From positions 1 to 51,113 of the forward strand of contig CAYPQM010000022.1 of the NCBI GenBank assembly GCA_964412845.1: a stretch of 51,113 bases of DNA, given 5' to 3'. The notes beneath the pieces are model-generated. The model did not search any database. It was not told where the DNA came from and saw only the letters and a program-made list of their open reading frames with translations. The DNA is from JAWWPY01 sp964412845. Its GTDB lineage: Bacteria; Actinomycetota; Actinomycetes; Streptosporangiales; Streptosporangiaceae. The position numbers and the translations under genes were made by a program. Positions 9,823 through 18,213 of the stretch are shown here, in pieces (the first letter of the stretch is position 1; each line of letters starts with the position of its first letter).

Positions 9823-10535
9823 TCGAGGTAACTGACCTGACCGTCCGCTTCGGCGGCGTCACCTCGCTGGATGGGATGAGCGTGACTTTCGAGCCCGGCA
9901 CCTGCGGGCTGATCGGCCCCAACGGCGCCGGGAAGACCACGTTCTTCAACGTGCTGAGCGGCTTCGTCCGCCCGGCCTCCGGGACGGTCCGCGCGTTCGG
10001 CGAAGACCTGCTGTCGAGGGTCCATTTCCGCCGCGCGCGGTGGGGGCTGCGCCGGACCTTCCAGACCGAGCAGGCTATTGAGGAGCTGTCGGTGTACGAC
10101 AACGTCGCGATGATCCACGAGCATGCCCGGCTGAGCGGCGCCGCCCGGCGCCAGGACGTGCTCGGCGCCATCTCGTTCGTCGGGCTTGATGTCGATCCGG
10201 CCGCCCCGGTGCGGACGCTCGGTGCTGGCCAGCGTCGTCTGGTGGAGGTGGCCCGGGCCATGGTCGGACGGCCGAAAGTGGTGCTGCTGGACGAGCCCGC
10301 CGCGGGGCTGCCTGACGACGAGACCGGGCACCTGGCGGAGGTGATCCGCCGGATACCGGAGCACACCGGCGCGCTGACCATCCTCGTCGACCACGACATG
10401 AGCCTGGTGTCCGCGTGCTGCGAGATGACCGCGGTGCTCGACTTCGGCAGGCTGATCGCGTCGGGCCCGACCGCGGAGGTGCTGCGGGATGAGCACGTGA
10501 TCCGCGCCTACCTGGGCACTGCGGACGTGCTATGA
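9819..10535 (+). CDS. livG: ABC importer ATPase, LivG type
   Basis: This 238-residue cytoplasmic ATPase powers the Liv-type importer. Walker A is GPNGAGKTT near residue 32. The signature region reads LGAGQRRLVEVARAM, a variant of LSGGQ, and Walker B is VVLLDEPAAGLP. The H-loop is VDHDMSLV. The GTG start at 9819 overlaps the livM stop and is preceded by GGGGGAGG. It overlaps livF by four bases (ATGA). Confidence 0.92.
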   Translation: MIEVTDLTVRFGGVTSLDGMSVTFEPGTCGLIGPNGAGKTTFFNVLSGFVRPASGTVRAFGEDLLSRVHFRRARWGLRRTFQTEQAIEELSVYDNVAMIHEHARLSGAARRQDVLGAISFVGLDVDPAAPVRTLGAGQRRLVEVARAMVGRPKVVLLDEPAAGLPDDETGHLAEVIRRIPEHTGALTILVDHDMSLVSACCEMTAVLDFGRLIASGPTAEVLRDEHVIRAYLGTADVL

Positions 10536-11338
10536 GCGAGCCGCCGCGAGCCGCCGCCGACGCGCCCCAGGTTCCCGGGGAGCGGGCCGCTGGCCTGCTC
10601 GGCCTGCACGGCCTCACCGTCGAGCGGGGCGGCCGCCCGGTGGTCCGCGACGTCTCGATCGAGATACCGGCCGGCCAGGTGACCGCCCTGCTGGGGCCGA
10701 ACGGCGCCGGGAAGTCAAGCCTGGTGCTGGCCGTGGGCGGCGTGCTCCGGCCGCAGGCCGGGTCCGTGCTGATGGGGGGCCGTGAGTTCGCGGGGCGCCG
10801 GCCGGAGCGGATCCGCCAGGCCGGGATCGCGATCGTGCCGGAAGGCCGCAGGCTGCTCCCGGACCTGACGGTGGAGGACAACATCGCGGTCGCCACCTAC
10901 GCGTTGTCCCGCGAGCAGGCCCAGGCCGGCCGCACCTGGGCATTGGAGCTGTTCCCCGAGCTGTCCCGGCGCCTGTCGGCCCGGGCCCGTACCCTCTCCG
11001 GCGGCGAGCAGCAGATGGTCGTGCTGGCCCAGGCCCTCGTGTCCCAGCCGCGCTACATACTGATCGACGAGCTTTCGCTGGGGCTGGCGCCGGTGATCGT
11101 CAACCGGCTGATCCCGACGATCCGCGCGGTCGCGGAATCCGGCATCGGGGTGCTGTTGATCGAGCAGTTCGCGACCGTGGCGCTGGGCCTGGCCAACCAC
11201 GCCTATGTCATGGAGGGCGGCCGGCTGCGGTTCTCCGGGCTGGCCCGGGAGCTCCGCGAGAATCCGGAGCTGCTCCGGTCGGCGTACCTGCTGCGCGGCA
11301 GCAAGGGCGCCGCCGCCACGCAGCAGGAATCCGGCTGA
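10532..11338 (+). CDS. livF: ABC importer ATPase, LivF type
   Basis: This is the second ATPase of the importer, 268 residues. It shows Walker A GPNGAGKSS, signature LSGGEQQMV, Walker B YILIDELSLGLAP and the LivF-typical IVPEGRRLLPDLTVEDN. About 20 extra residues precede the usual start, so an internal start is possible, but ATG 10532 in the ATGA overlap with livG is the natural one. It is the last gene of the operon and is followed by a GC-rich hairpin. Confidence 0.92.
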   Translation: MSEPPRAAADAPQVPGERAAGLLGLHGLTVERGGRPVVRDVSIEIPAGQVTALLGPNGAGKSSLVLAVGGVLRPQAGSVLMGGREFAGRRPERIRQAGIAIVPEGRRLLPDLTVEDNIAVATYALSREQAQAGRTWALELFPELSRRLSARARTLSGGEQQMVVLAQALVSQPRYILIDELSLGLAPVIVNRLIPTIRAVAESGIGVLLIEQFATVALGLANHAYVMEGGRLRFSGLARELRENPELLRSAYLLRGSKGAAATQQESG

Positions 11339-11361
11339 GCGCTGGCCGGTGAGCCACCGAC

Positions 11362-11386
11362 GCTGGCCGGCCGGGCGCAGGCCAGC
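11362..11386. terminator. GC-rich hairpin between convergent operons
   Basis: GCTGGCC at 11362-11368 pairs with GGCCAGC at 11380-11386 around an 11-base loop. It sits between the stop of livF and the stop of the convergent cupin gene. There is no U-tract, so it would be an atypical, possibly bidirectional, terminator. Confidence 0.35.
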
Positions 11387-11392
11387 CGGCGG

Positions 11393-11884
11393 TCAGACGA
11401 ACAGGGCGTTGTTGATCGGCAGCCCGTGCTCTTTGCAGTAGCTCAGGTAATGGTCAATGAACCAGAAGACGTCGAGTGTCTCGGTGAGGCTGTTGTCCTC
11501 GTCGTAGAACTCGAGCGAGCCGTTCAGCCAGAAGACGGTCTTCATCCCATTGGGGTCGTCGGACACCAGCGTGTGGATCACGCCCGGGCTTTCGTGCACG
11601 TAGCCTCCGGGCCGGGCGATCCAGTCGTATTCCAGGTAGCGCCAGCTGCCCTCCAGCACGAACCCCGAGACGGGGCCGCGGTGCCGGTGCCGCCCGAGCA
11701 TCCCGCCGGCCTTCACCCACAGCACGTTCGTGAATGAGTTGCTGCGGACGTCGAAGGCCAGGTGGCGGATGAAGGCCGTATCCCCGAACGGGACCCAGGG
11801 GGACGCGTCCTCGTCGCCCGGGATGAACAGGTCGGGCCGCTGGTATTCGAGCACGACGCGGTCGAGGCTGGTCTGGTCGGTCAT
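11393..11884 (-). CDS. Cupin of the 2,4'-dihydroxyacetophenone dioxygenase family
   Basis: This 163-residue single-domain cupin resembles enzymes that cleave C-C bonds next to carbonyls with O2 and a non-haem metal. Examples are 2,4'-dihydroxyacetophenone dioxygenase and acetylacetone-cleaving relatives. Candidate metal ligands are the histidines of GRHRHRGP at about residues 79-86 and the later VIHTL histidine. SWRYLEYDW is a family signature. ATG 11884 has AGGAGG seven bases upstream. It lies 12 bases downstream of a zinc dehydrogenase and probably shares its transcript. The true substrate is unknown. Confidence 0.75.
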   Translation of the reverse strand: MTDQTSLDRVVLEYQRPDLFIPGDEDASPWVPFGDTAFIRHLAFDVRSNSFTNVLWVKAGGMLGRHRHRGPVSGFVLEGSWRYLEYDWIARPGGYVHESPGVIHTLVSDDPNGMKTVFWLNGSLEFYDEDNSLTETLDVFWFIDHYLSYCKEHGLPINNALFV

Positions 11885-11896
11885 GGCAGGTACCTC

Positions 11897-12946
11897 CTAT
11901 GAATCCTGGCCGTTGATGGTGATGAGCACTTTGAGGGCGTCAGCGGGCGGGTTGGCCGCGTACTCGATCGCGTCGGCCGCGCGGGCCAGCGGGAAGCGAT
12001 GTGTCAGCAGCGCGGCCACTGACTCCTGGTGGGCCCGCACGAGCCGGATCGCGGCGCTGAAATCCGCCGCCGTCGCGCAGCTTGACCCGACGACGTCGAT
12101 TTCCTTCTCCGGGAAGACACCCGTGCGCAGCGGGGCGGCCGGGGCCGACATCCCCACCACCACGACCCGTCCCGCGGCGCACACCAGGTCAGTGGCCTGG
12201 GCCAGGGCCCGAGGATCGCCAGTGGTGTCGATCACCAGCGGCGGCCCCTCGCCGCGCGTCCACTGGCGGGCCTGGCGCAGCCGGTCATCGCGGCTTCCCC
12301 AGGCCGTTTCCTCGGCTCCCAGCCGGCCGGCCAGGGCGCGCCGGCCAGCCACCGGGTCAGTGGCCAGCACCCGTGCGCCGGCCGCGGTGGCGGCTATCAC
12401 GGTGGCGAGCCCGATCGGCCCCGCACCGAGCACCGCGACCTGCTGGCCGGAATGGACCTCGCCGCGGGCCAGCGCGTGCACCGCGATGGACATCGGCTCG
12501 ATGAAAGCACCTGCCTCGGGATGCAGGTCACCCACCGGGAAGACCTGGGCGGCCGGGACGCAGAGCAGTTGCTGCAGCCCGCCGTCGCGGTGGATGCCGA
12601 TCAGCTCGAGCGACACGCAGGCGTTGGGACGGCCGACCCGGCACGGATAGCAGCGCCTGCAGGCCCGCAGCGGCCAGACCGCCACCTGGTCCCCAGCCCG
12701 CAGCCCGGCCGGGCAATCCGGGCCGGTTTCCTCGATGACCGCGGACAGCTCGTGACCCTGCACGCGCGGGAAGAAGGAGCGGGCACCGGACAGGGCCCCG
12801 AGATCACCCCCGTACACATGCAGGTCCGACCCGCAGATGCCGACGATCTGCGGGCGGATGATGACATCTCCCGGGCCGGGCGGTCCTGGGGCCGGCACGT
12901 CGCCGACGACCAGCACGCCGGGGGACCGGGTCACCGCGGCCAGCAT
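11897..12946 (-). CDS. Zinc-dependent medium-chain dehydrogenase
   Basis: This is a 349-residue MDR-family alcohol/polyol dehydrogenase. Catalytic zinc ligands are expected from GICGSD and GHELS. Four cysteines in LRACRRCYPCRVGRPNAC form the structural zinc lobe. The Rossmann motif is VLGAGPIGLAT. It looks closest to the sorbitol/threonine dehydrogenase branch. I chose ATG 12946 because GAGGAAAG lies just upstream and the upstream frame is low-complexity. The cupin gene follows after 12 bases. The preceding 257 bases (12947-13203) hold no gene that I can support. Confidence 0.82.
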   Translation of the reverse strand: MLAAVTRSPGVLVVGDVPAPGPPGPGDVIIRPQIVGICGSDLHVYGGDLGALSGARSFFPRVQGHELSAVIEETGPDCPAGLRAGDQVAVWPLRACRRCYPCRVGRPNACVSLELIGIHRDGGLQQLLCVPAAQVFPVGDLHPEAGAFIEPMSIAVHALARGEVHSGQQVAVLGAGPIGLATVIAATAAGARVLATDPVAGRRALAGRLGAEETAWGSRDDRLRQARQWTRGEGPPLVIDTTGDPRALAQATDLVCAAGRVVVVGMSAPAAPLRTGVFPEKEIDVVGSSCATAADFSAAIRLVRAHQESVAALLTHRFPLARAADAIEYAANPPADALKVLITINGQDS

Positions 12947-13203
12947 CGGCGGCTTTCCTCCCGTCCGGGGGATGGCCGTGCGGGCCACGCGGCCACGCCC
13001 GGCACTGGCGCCGTCCGCGGCCAGCGCTGGCCAGCAACGCTGAGAACGGCTTACCTGGAGACTGACACCGCCGGCCGGGCCGGACAATCACAGATATCCC
13101 CAAACCCGGGGGACAGGTTCCTGGGCCAGGCCACAAAGCCGCGGCGCGGCGGCGGCCAGCGCGGGCCGGACCGGCTTGTACGCAGCCCACAACGCCCGAG
13201 CGG

Positions 13204-14322
13204 TCAGCCCCAGACGTCTCGGGCGACCTCGACGATGAGCCGGAGCTTGGCCACCTGCTCCCGATAGCTGAGGACGTTGCCCTCGACGGTGGAGGAGAAG
13301 CCGCACTGCGGGGAGAGGCACAACTGGTCCAGCGGGATGTGTCGGGCCGCTTCGTCGATCCGGCGCTTCAGGCTGTCCGGGTTCTCGAGGTCGCCGGCCT
13401 TGGTGGTGACCAGGCCGAGCACGACCATCTTGCCGGGCGGCACGAACCGCAGCGGCTCGAACCCGCCGGACCGCTCGTCGTCGTATTCGAGGAAGAACCC
13501 ATCCACGTTCAGCTCGCTGAATAGTGCCTCGGCGACGAAGTCGTAGCCGCCGGAGGCGGCCCAGGAGGACCGGAAGTTGCCGCGGCACAGGTGCGTGGTC
13601 ACCGTCATCGAGGGCGGCTTGCCCGCGAGCGCGTCGTTGACCTGGCGGATGTAACGCAGGTGCAGATGCTCGGCGTCCTCGCCGCGGCTGGCGATCTCGG
13701 CCCGCTGCGCGGGATCGTTGAGGTAGGCCAGGCTGGTGTCGTCGAATTGCAGGTAGCCGCAGCCGAGCGCGGCCAGCCGGGCCACCTCGTCGGCGTAGGC
13801 CGCCGACAGGTCGGTCCAGAATTCCTCGACGTCGGGATACACCGCCGGGTCGATCGCGGCCGGGCCGCCCCGGTAGTGCACCATGTTCGGCGACGGGATA
13901 GTCAGCTTGGCGGTGGCCGGGCCGGCCACCGACTGCAGGTACCTGAAGTCTTCCTCGAAGATCGTCTTGTCCATCCGCAGCCTGCTGCCCACGTGCAGCG
14001 CCGCCGGGGTCCATTCGATGTCCCCGCCCTGGTTGTGGAACTTCACCGCGAGGTTCCCGGGCGCCTTGCTGATCCCGCCGATCTGGTAAATGAAGTCCAT
14101 GTGCCAGGTGGCGCGGCGGAACTCCCCGTCCGTGGCCGACTGGAGCCCAGCCTCCTGCTGCATCGCCACCACGTCGGTGATCGCCTTGTCCTCGATCTCG
14201 CGCAACTGCTCGCCCGTGATCCGGCCCGCCGCGAAATCGTCCCGCGCGGCCAGCAGCTCGGGCGGGCGGAGCAGGCTGCCGACATGATCGGCGCGGAACG
14301 GGGGATTGGCACGTGTGTTCAT
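13204..14322 (-). CDS. MetE C-domain-like zinc methyltransferase, YxjG type
   Basis: The 372-residue protein matches the cobalamin-independent methionine synthase II (YxjG/YxjH) class, starting PPFRADHVGSLLRP. The zinc site of MetE is kept: H244 and C246 in THLCRGNF, a glutamate in FFLEYDDERSGG, and C340 in LSPQCGFSS. The class lacks the N-terminal folate-binding half of MetE. Members transfer alkyl groups to or from thiols, and the epoxyalkane:CoM transferases are relatives, so methionine synthesis is not assured. ATG 14322 has AGGAGG six bases upstream. A dyad lies about 70 bases upstream. Downstream are the dehydrogenase and the cupin. Confidence 0.82.
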   Translation of the reverse strand: MNTRANPPFRADHVGSLLRPPELLAARDDFAAGRITGEQLREIEDKAITDVVAMQQEAGLQSATDGEFRRATWHMDFIYQIGGISKAPGNLAVKFHNQGGDIEWTPAALHVGSRLRMDKTIFEEDFRYLQSVAGPATAKLTIPSPNMVHYRGGPAAIDPAVYPDVEEFWTDLSAAYADEVARLAALGCGYLQFDDTSLAYLNDPAQRAEIASRGEDAEHLHLRYIRQVNDALAGKPPSMTVTTHLCRGNFRSSWAASGGYDFVAEALFSELNVDGFFLEYDDERSGGFEPLRFVPPGKMVVLGLVTTKAGDLENPDSLKRRIDEAARHIPLDQLCLSPQCGFSSTVEGNVLSYREQVAKLRLIVEVARDVWG

Positions 14323-14382
14323 GACTGCCTCCTGGTTCTCGGGCCGGGCAGAATCTATGACATATTTTGCGACGACTGAAAC

Positions 14383-14399
14383 GATATATGTTCTATATC
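14383..14399. promoter_or_regulatory. Inverted repeat between metE-like gene and paaX-like regulator
   Basis: GATATATGTTCTATATC is a perfect dyad with 6-base arms and a 5-base spacer in an unusually AT-rich patch of otherwise GC-rich DNA. It is centred about 70 bases upstream of the divergent MetE-like start and 200 bases upstream of the PaaX-type regulator. That position suits an operator or promoter element of the MetE-like operon. The nearby pair ACATAT/ATATGT forms a second, wider dyad. Confidence 0.5.
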
Positions 14400-14592
14400 A
14401 CCGGCCATGGCGGTGCCAAGGCCGGGCTGCCACCCCCGCTTTATTACCAGCACCCGGCCTCGCCCGGGGAATTGATGACGGTTACCGTGTCGGCTGGCGC
14501 TTGATTCATGCAGCGAAGTACCCGTCCGCCGCTCATCTGGAAGGGGGCTATCGGCGTGGCGGCCTTGGACGCCCGTTCGCTACCCTCTGATC

Positions 14593-15633
14593 ATGGTCCG
14601 ATCCACGTCGCGCCCCGCGAGCCTGTCTCCCGCACTGGCCCCAGCCCCCGCCATCCTGTCCAGCCTGCCGCAACCCGGCGAGGCGGAGTTCACCGACGAC
14701 GAGGTGCCGCAGATGTGGTCCGGGGGCGTCGCGCAGCGGCCGCCGCGGCTGCTGCTCACCCTGCTGGGCGACTACTGGTGGCGGCGCACCGAACCGCTGC
14801 CTTCGGCCGCCCTGGTCGCGCTGCTCGCGGAGTTCGGCGTCAGCGACTCGGCGGCCCGCGCCGCACTCAGCCGCCTGACCCGCAACCAGTTGCTGGTCAC
14901 GTCCAAGAGCGGGCGGCGCACGGTGGTCCGGCTCAGCGAGCGTGCCGCGCGGATCCTGGACGACGGGGGCACTCAGATCTTCTCGTTCGGGCGGACGTCC
15001 CAGCCCTGGGACGGCATGTGGAGCCTGGTGGCTTTCTCCATCCCGGAGCAGAACCGGGCGGCCCGCGACTCCCTGCGCAAGCAGCTCCGGTGGCTCGGTT
15101 TCGCTCCGCTATATGACGGGCTCTGGGTCGCTCCCCGGGACCGTGCGGCCGAAGTGATCAGCTATCTCGCCGAGCTGGGGATCACCACGGCGACCGCGTT
15201 CCGGGCCAGCACCGTGCCCGGGCTCAGCCCGGACGGGCTGCCGCAACACGCCTGGGATCTGGCCAGTCTCCGGGCCAGGTACGACTCATTCGTGGCCAAC
15301 ACCGAGCGGCTGCGGGAACGCACGCTAGCCGGGCAGGTGTCGCCGGTGGTGGCTCTTGTCGCCCGGACCAGGGTCATGGACGAGTGGCGCGCGTTCCCCG
15401 TGCTGGATCCCGACCTCCCGGCGGACCTGCTGCCCGACGCGTGGCCCCGGGCTACCGCCCGCGAGCTGTTCACCACCGCATACGACCTGCTCGGGCCGCT
15501 CGCCGCGCACCGCGTCCGGCAGATCATCGCCCGGTACAGCCCGGAGCTGGCCAGGCACGCGACCCACCACAGTTCCCAGCTGAAGACCGTTCCCGCGGCC
15601 GGCCAGCCGGTCAGCACAACAACCGGGGAATAG
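14593..15633 (+). CDS. PaaX-family transcriptional regulator
   Basis: This 346-residue protein has the PaaX N-terminal winged helix (PPRLLLTLLGDYWWRR, then SDSAARAALSRLTRNQLL) and the PaaX C-terminal domains (WDGMWSLVAFSIPEQNRAAR, LWVAPRD). In the founding case PaaX represses phenylacetate catabolism and is released by phenylacetyl-CoA. Actinomycete paralogues control other pathways, and no paa genes are seen here. An N-terminal extension of about 50 residues is proline/alanine-rich, so the start could be later. It may share a transcript with the dehydrogenase 77 bases downstream. Acyl-CoA sensing is inference. Confidence 0.85.
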   Translation: MVRSTSRPASLSPALAPAPAILSSLPQPGEAEFTDDEVPQMWSGGVAQRPPRLLLTLLGDYWWRRTEPLPSAALVALLAEFGVSDSAARAALSRLTRNQLLVTSKSGRRTVVRLSERAARILDDGGTQIFSFGRTSQPWDGMWSLVAFSIPEQNRAARDSLRKQLRWLGFAPLYDGLWVAPRDRAAEVISYLAELGITTATAFRASTVPGLSPDGLPQHAWDLASLRARYDSFVANTERLRERTLAGQVSPVVALVARTRVMDEWRAFPVLDPDLPADLLPDAWPRATARELFTTAYDLLGPLAAHRVRQIIARYSPELARHATHHSSQLKTVPAAGQPVSTTTGE

Positions 15634-15710
15634 CTTTCTTGGGCCATCACACAATGACGGCCGGGCAGTTGCCGCGCAGGATGACAGGCAGGCAACGGCA
15701 GGGAGAGTCG

Positions 15711-16823
15711 ATGAAGACCAAGGCGGCGGTCCTGCGTGACCTCGGCAAGGACTGGGAGATCACCGAGCTGGACCTGGACGGGCCGAAGGCCGGCGAGGTG
15801 CTGGTGCGATGGGTGGCGGCTGGCCTGTGCCATTCCGACGAGCACCTGCGGACCGGCGACATCCCGGTCCGGTTTCCCATCGTGGGCGGCCATGAGGGGG
15901 CAGGCATAGTCGAGGAGGCCGGTCCCGGTGTCACCCGGCTGAAGCCGGGCGATCATGTTGTCTGCTCGTTCCTCCCGGTCTGTGGCCACTGCCGGTTCTG
16001 CTCCCGCGGCATGACGAACCTGTGCGACCTCGGGGCGCTGCTGTATGACAACTGCCTGCCTGATGGCACGTTCCGGTTCCACGCCGAGAGCCTGGACTTT
16101 GGCCAGATGTGCCTGCTCGGCACGTTTTCCCAGTGGGGGACCGTCTCCGAGCACTCCTGCCTGAAGGTCGACGCGGACCTGCCGCTGGAGACGGTGGCGC
16201 TGGTCGGCTGCGGCGTGCCGACCGGCTGGGGCACGGCGGTCAACGCCGGCGGCGTGCGTCCCGGCGACACTGTGGTGATCTTCGGCATCGGCGGTGTCGG
16301 CATCAATGCCGTGCAAGGCGCGGTATTCGCGGGCGCGCAGCACGTCATCGCGGTGGATCCGCTGCCGAACAAGCGCGAGATGGCGGAACGGCTCGGGGCC
16401 ACGCACAGCGCGGCGGACGCGGCCGGGGCCCAGGAGATGATCACCGACCTCACCCGGGGGGTCGGTGCCGACCAGGCGCTCATCACCGTCGGCCAGGTGA
16501 CTGACGATGTCGTGTCGGCCGCCTTCGCGGCCATCCGCAAACGCGGCACCGTGATCATCACCGGCCTGGCCGGGCCGGGGATCAAGAACATCCAGATTCC
16601 CAGCTTCGAGCTCACCCTGTTCGAGAAGCGCATCCAGGGTGCCCTATTCGGCGGCGGCAACCCATTCGACGACATCCCGCTGATGATCGACCTGTACCGG
16701 TCCGGGCGGCTCAAGCTGGACGAGCTGATCACCAACCGGTACCGGCTTGAGGACGTCAACCAGGGATACCAGGACTTGCTGGACGGCAAGAACATCCGCG
16801 GCGTCATGATCCACGAGCACTGA
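15711..16823 (+). CDS. NDMA-dependent alcohol dehydrogenase, zinc MDR nicotinoprotein type (copy 1)
   Basis: The 370-residue protein belongs to the zinc MDR class of NDMA-dependent alcohol dehydrogenases (Rxyl_3153-like), which co-occur with mycofactocin. These enzymes hold NAD tightly and pass electrons to a carrier instead of free NAD. Zinc ligands are C40, H61 and C167 (GLCHSDEH, GGHEG, GCGVPTG). Structural zinc cysteines are 91, 94, 97 and 105, and the Rossmann motif is GIGGVGINAVQ. ATG 15711 follows GGGAG. A close paralogue lies at 36673-37788. The alcohol or aldehyde substrate is unknown. Confidence 0.88.
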   Translation: MKTKAAVLRDLGKDWEITELDLDGPKAGEVLVRWVAAGLCHSDEHLRTGDIPVRFPIVGGHEGAGIVEEAGPGVTRLKPGDHVVCSFLPVCGHCRFCSRGMTNLCDLGALLYDNCLPDGTFRFHAESLDFGQMCLLGTFSQWGTVSEHSCLKVDADLPLETVALVGCGVPTGWGTAVNAGGVRPGDTVVIFGIGGVGINAVQGAVFAGAQHVIAVDPLPNKREMAERLGATHSAADAAGAQEMITDLTRGVGADQALITVGQVTDDVVSAAFAAIRKRGTVIITGLAGPGIKNIQIPSFELTLFEKRIQGALFGGGNPFDDIPLMIDLYRSGRLKLDELITNRYRLEDVNQGYQDLLDGKNIRGVMIHEH

Positions 16824-16859
16824 GTGCCGCCCGGCGGCTCGCGGCCCAGGGCGGGCGCC

Positions 16860-16915
16860 GGACGAGACCGTCCCCGCCGTACCAGACCGTCCCGCCGGAC
16901 GAGACCGTCCCGGCC
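16860..16915. repeat. Three tandem 18-19-base repeats between convergent genes
   Basis: Three imperfect copies of GGACGAGACCGTCCCCGCC lie head to tail (16860-16878, 16879-16896, 16897-16915). They fill the gap between the dehydrogenase stop and the convergent coxM stop. Each copy is rich in short self-complementary GAC/GTC parts, so a role in termination is conceivable but unsupported. Confidence 0.75.
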
Positions 16916-16931
16916 GGCTCGGGCCGCCCGG

Positions 16932-17750
16932 TCAGGCCCGGGACCGTGATTCCTCCAGCCCGCGCGCGACGAGAACCCGGGCCAGGTGCTCGCGGTAACC
17001 GCGGTCGGCGTTGATGTCGTCGGTCGGGCTCGTCCCTTCGGCGGCGTGCGCGGCGGCCTCGCGCGGGCTGGCGCCGGCCGCGAGGGCCTGCTCGACCGCG
17101 CTGGCCCGCACCGGCGTCTGCCCCATGTTCACCAGCGCCACGTTGCTGCCCTGCACCGCCACGCCCACGATCGCCCAGTCGATGGCCCGCTTGGTGAACT
17201 TCTGGAACGACCAGCCAGCCGCCGAGGGCTTGGGGATGCGGATTTCCGTCAGCAGCTCACCGGGCTCCAGGGCGGTCTCGAACAGGCTGCGGAAGAACTC
17301 CGCAGCCTCGATGGGGCGGCTGCCGGACGGCCCGCGGGCGACCAGGGTCGCATCCAGGGCCAGGATCACGGCTGGCAGGTCGGCCGCCGGGTCGGCGTGC
17401 GCCAGTGAGCCGCCGATCGTGCCGCGGTGCCGGACCTGCGGGTCGCCCACCTGCCCGGCGGCGTGCGCGAGCAACGGCAGCTCGCTGGCCAGCAGGCTGG
17501 ACTCGGCCAGGTCGTGATGGCTGGTGAGCGCCCCCACCGCGATGTGGCTGCCATCGTCGCGGATGTAGCGGAATTCCGGCAGCCGGCCGATGTCCACCAG
17601 GACCTGGGGCACGGCCAGGCGCAACTTCATCAGCGGGAGCAGCGAGTGCCCGCCGGCCAGGAACTTCGCGTCATCGCCATGCTGGGCCGCCAGGTCCAGG
17701 GCGTCTTCCACCGTCCATGCCCGGTGGTAGCTGAAGGGTGCGGGGATCAC
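16932..17750 (-). CDS. coxM: Molybdenum hydroxylase FAD-binding subunit, CoxM type
   Basis: This 272-residue flavoprotein subunit passes electrons from the iron-sulfur subunit onward. FAD-binding motifs are AGGHSLLPLM at about residues 32-41 and TIGGSLAH at about 110. The GTG start at 17750 leaves four bases after the coxS stop. The order L-S-M with overlaps or tiny gaps indicates one operon. Family members oxidise aldehydes, purines, aromatics or CO, and this subunit does not tell which. Confidence 0.9.
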   Translation of the reverse strand: MIPAPFSYHRAWTVEDALDLAAQHGDDAKFLAGGHSLLPLMKLRLAVPQVLVDIGRLPEFRYIRDDGSHIAVGALTSHHDLAESSLLASELPLLAHAAGQVGDPQVRHRGTIGGSLAHADPAADLPAVILALDATLVARGPSGSRPIEAAEFFRSLFETALEPGELLTEIRIPKPSAAGWSFQKFTKRAIDWAIVGVAVQGSNVALVNMGQTPVRASAVEQALAAGASPREAAAHAAEGTSPTDDINADRGYREHLARVLVARGLEESRSRA

Positions 17751-17754
17751 CGGC

Positions 17755-18213
17755 TCACCTCTCGCTCGCGGCCAGCACGGCCCTGACGATGTTGTGATAG
17801 CCGGTGCACCGGCACAGGTTGCCCTCCAGGCCGGACCGGACCTGCTCCTCGGTGGGCTTGGGGTTCTCGGCCAGCAGCGAGACGGTGGCCATCACCATGC
17901 CCGGGGTGCAGAACCCGCACTGCAGCGCGTGCTCGGCGTGGAAGGCACGCTGCACCGGGTGCATCTCACCTGGCTCGCTGGCCAGCCCTTCGACCGTCGT
18001 CACCTCGCACCCGTCGGCCTGGGCCGCGAGCACGGTGCACGACTTTACCGACTGCCCGTCCAGCAGGACGGTGCACGCCCCGCACGAACTCGTGTCGCAG
18101 CCGACGTTGGTCGCGGTCAGGCCGGCCACGTCGCGCACGAAATGCACGAGCAGGGTGCGGTCCGCCACCTCGGCTGCGACCTGCCTGCCGTTGACAGTCA
18201 CGGTGACCTTCAC
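17755..18213 (-). CDS. coxS: Molybdenum hydroxylase [2Fe-2S] subunit, CoxS type
   Basis: This is a 152-residue electron-transfer subunit with two iron-sulfur clusters. The plant-ferredoxin-like cluster uses C39, C44, C47 and C59 (GCDTSSCGACTVLLDG). The second uses C99, C102, C134 and C136 (CGFCTPG and CRCTGY). GTG 18213 is chosen because it overlaps the coxL stop as GTGA and GAGGGCGA lies just upstream. Confidence 0.92.
   Translation of the reverse strand: MKVTVTVNGRQVAAEVADRTLLVHFVRDVAGLTATNVGCDTSSCGACTVLLDGQSVKSCTVLAAQADGCEVTTVEGLASEPGEMHPVQRAFHAEHALQCGFCTPGMVMATVSLLAENPKPTEEQVRSGLEGNLCRCTGYHNIVRAVLAASER

Noticed and set aside
13088..14014. Separate gene overlapping the MetE-like coding region
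   Set aside because: It is a shifted frame on the same strand as a strong gene with a complete zinc site, and it has no domain.
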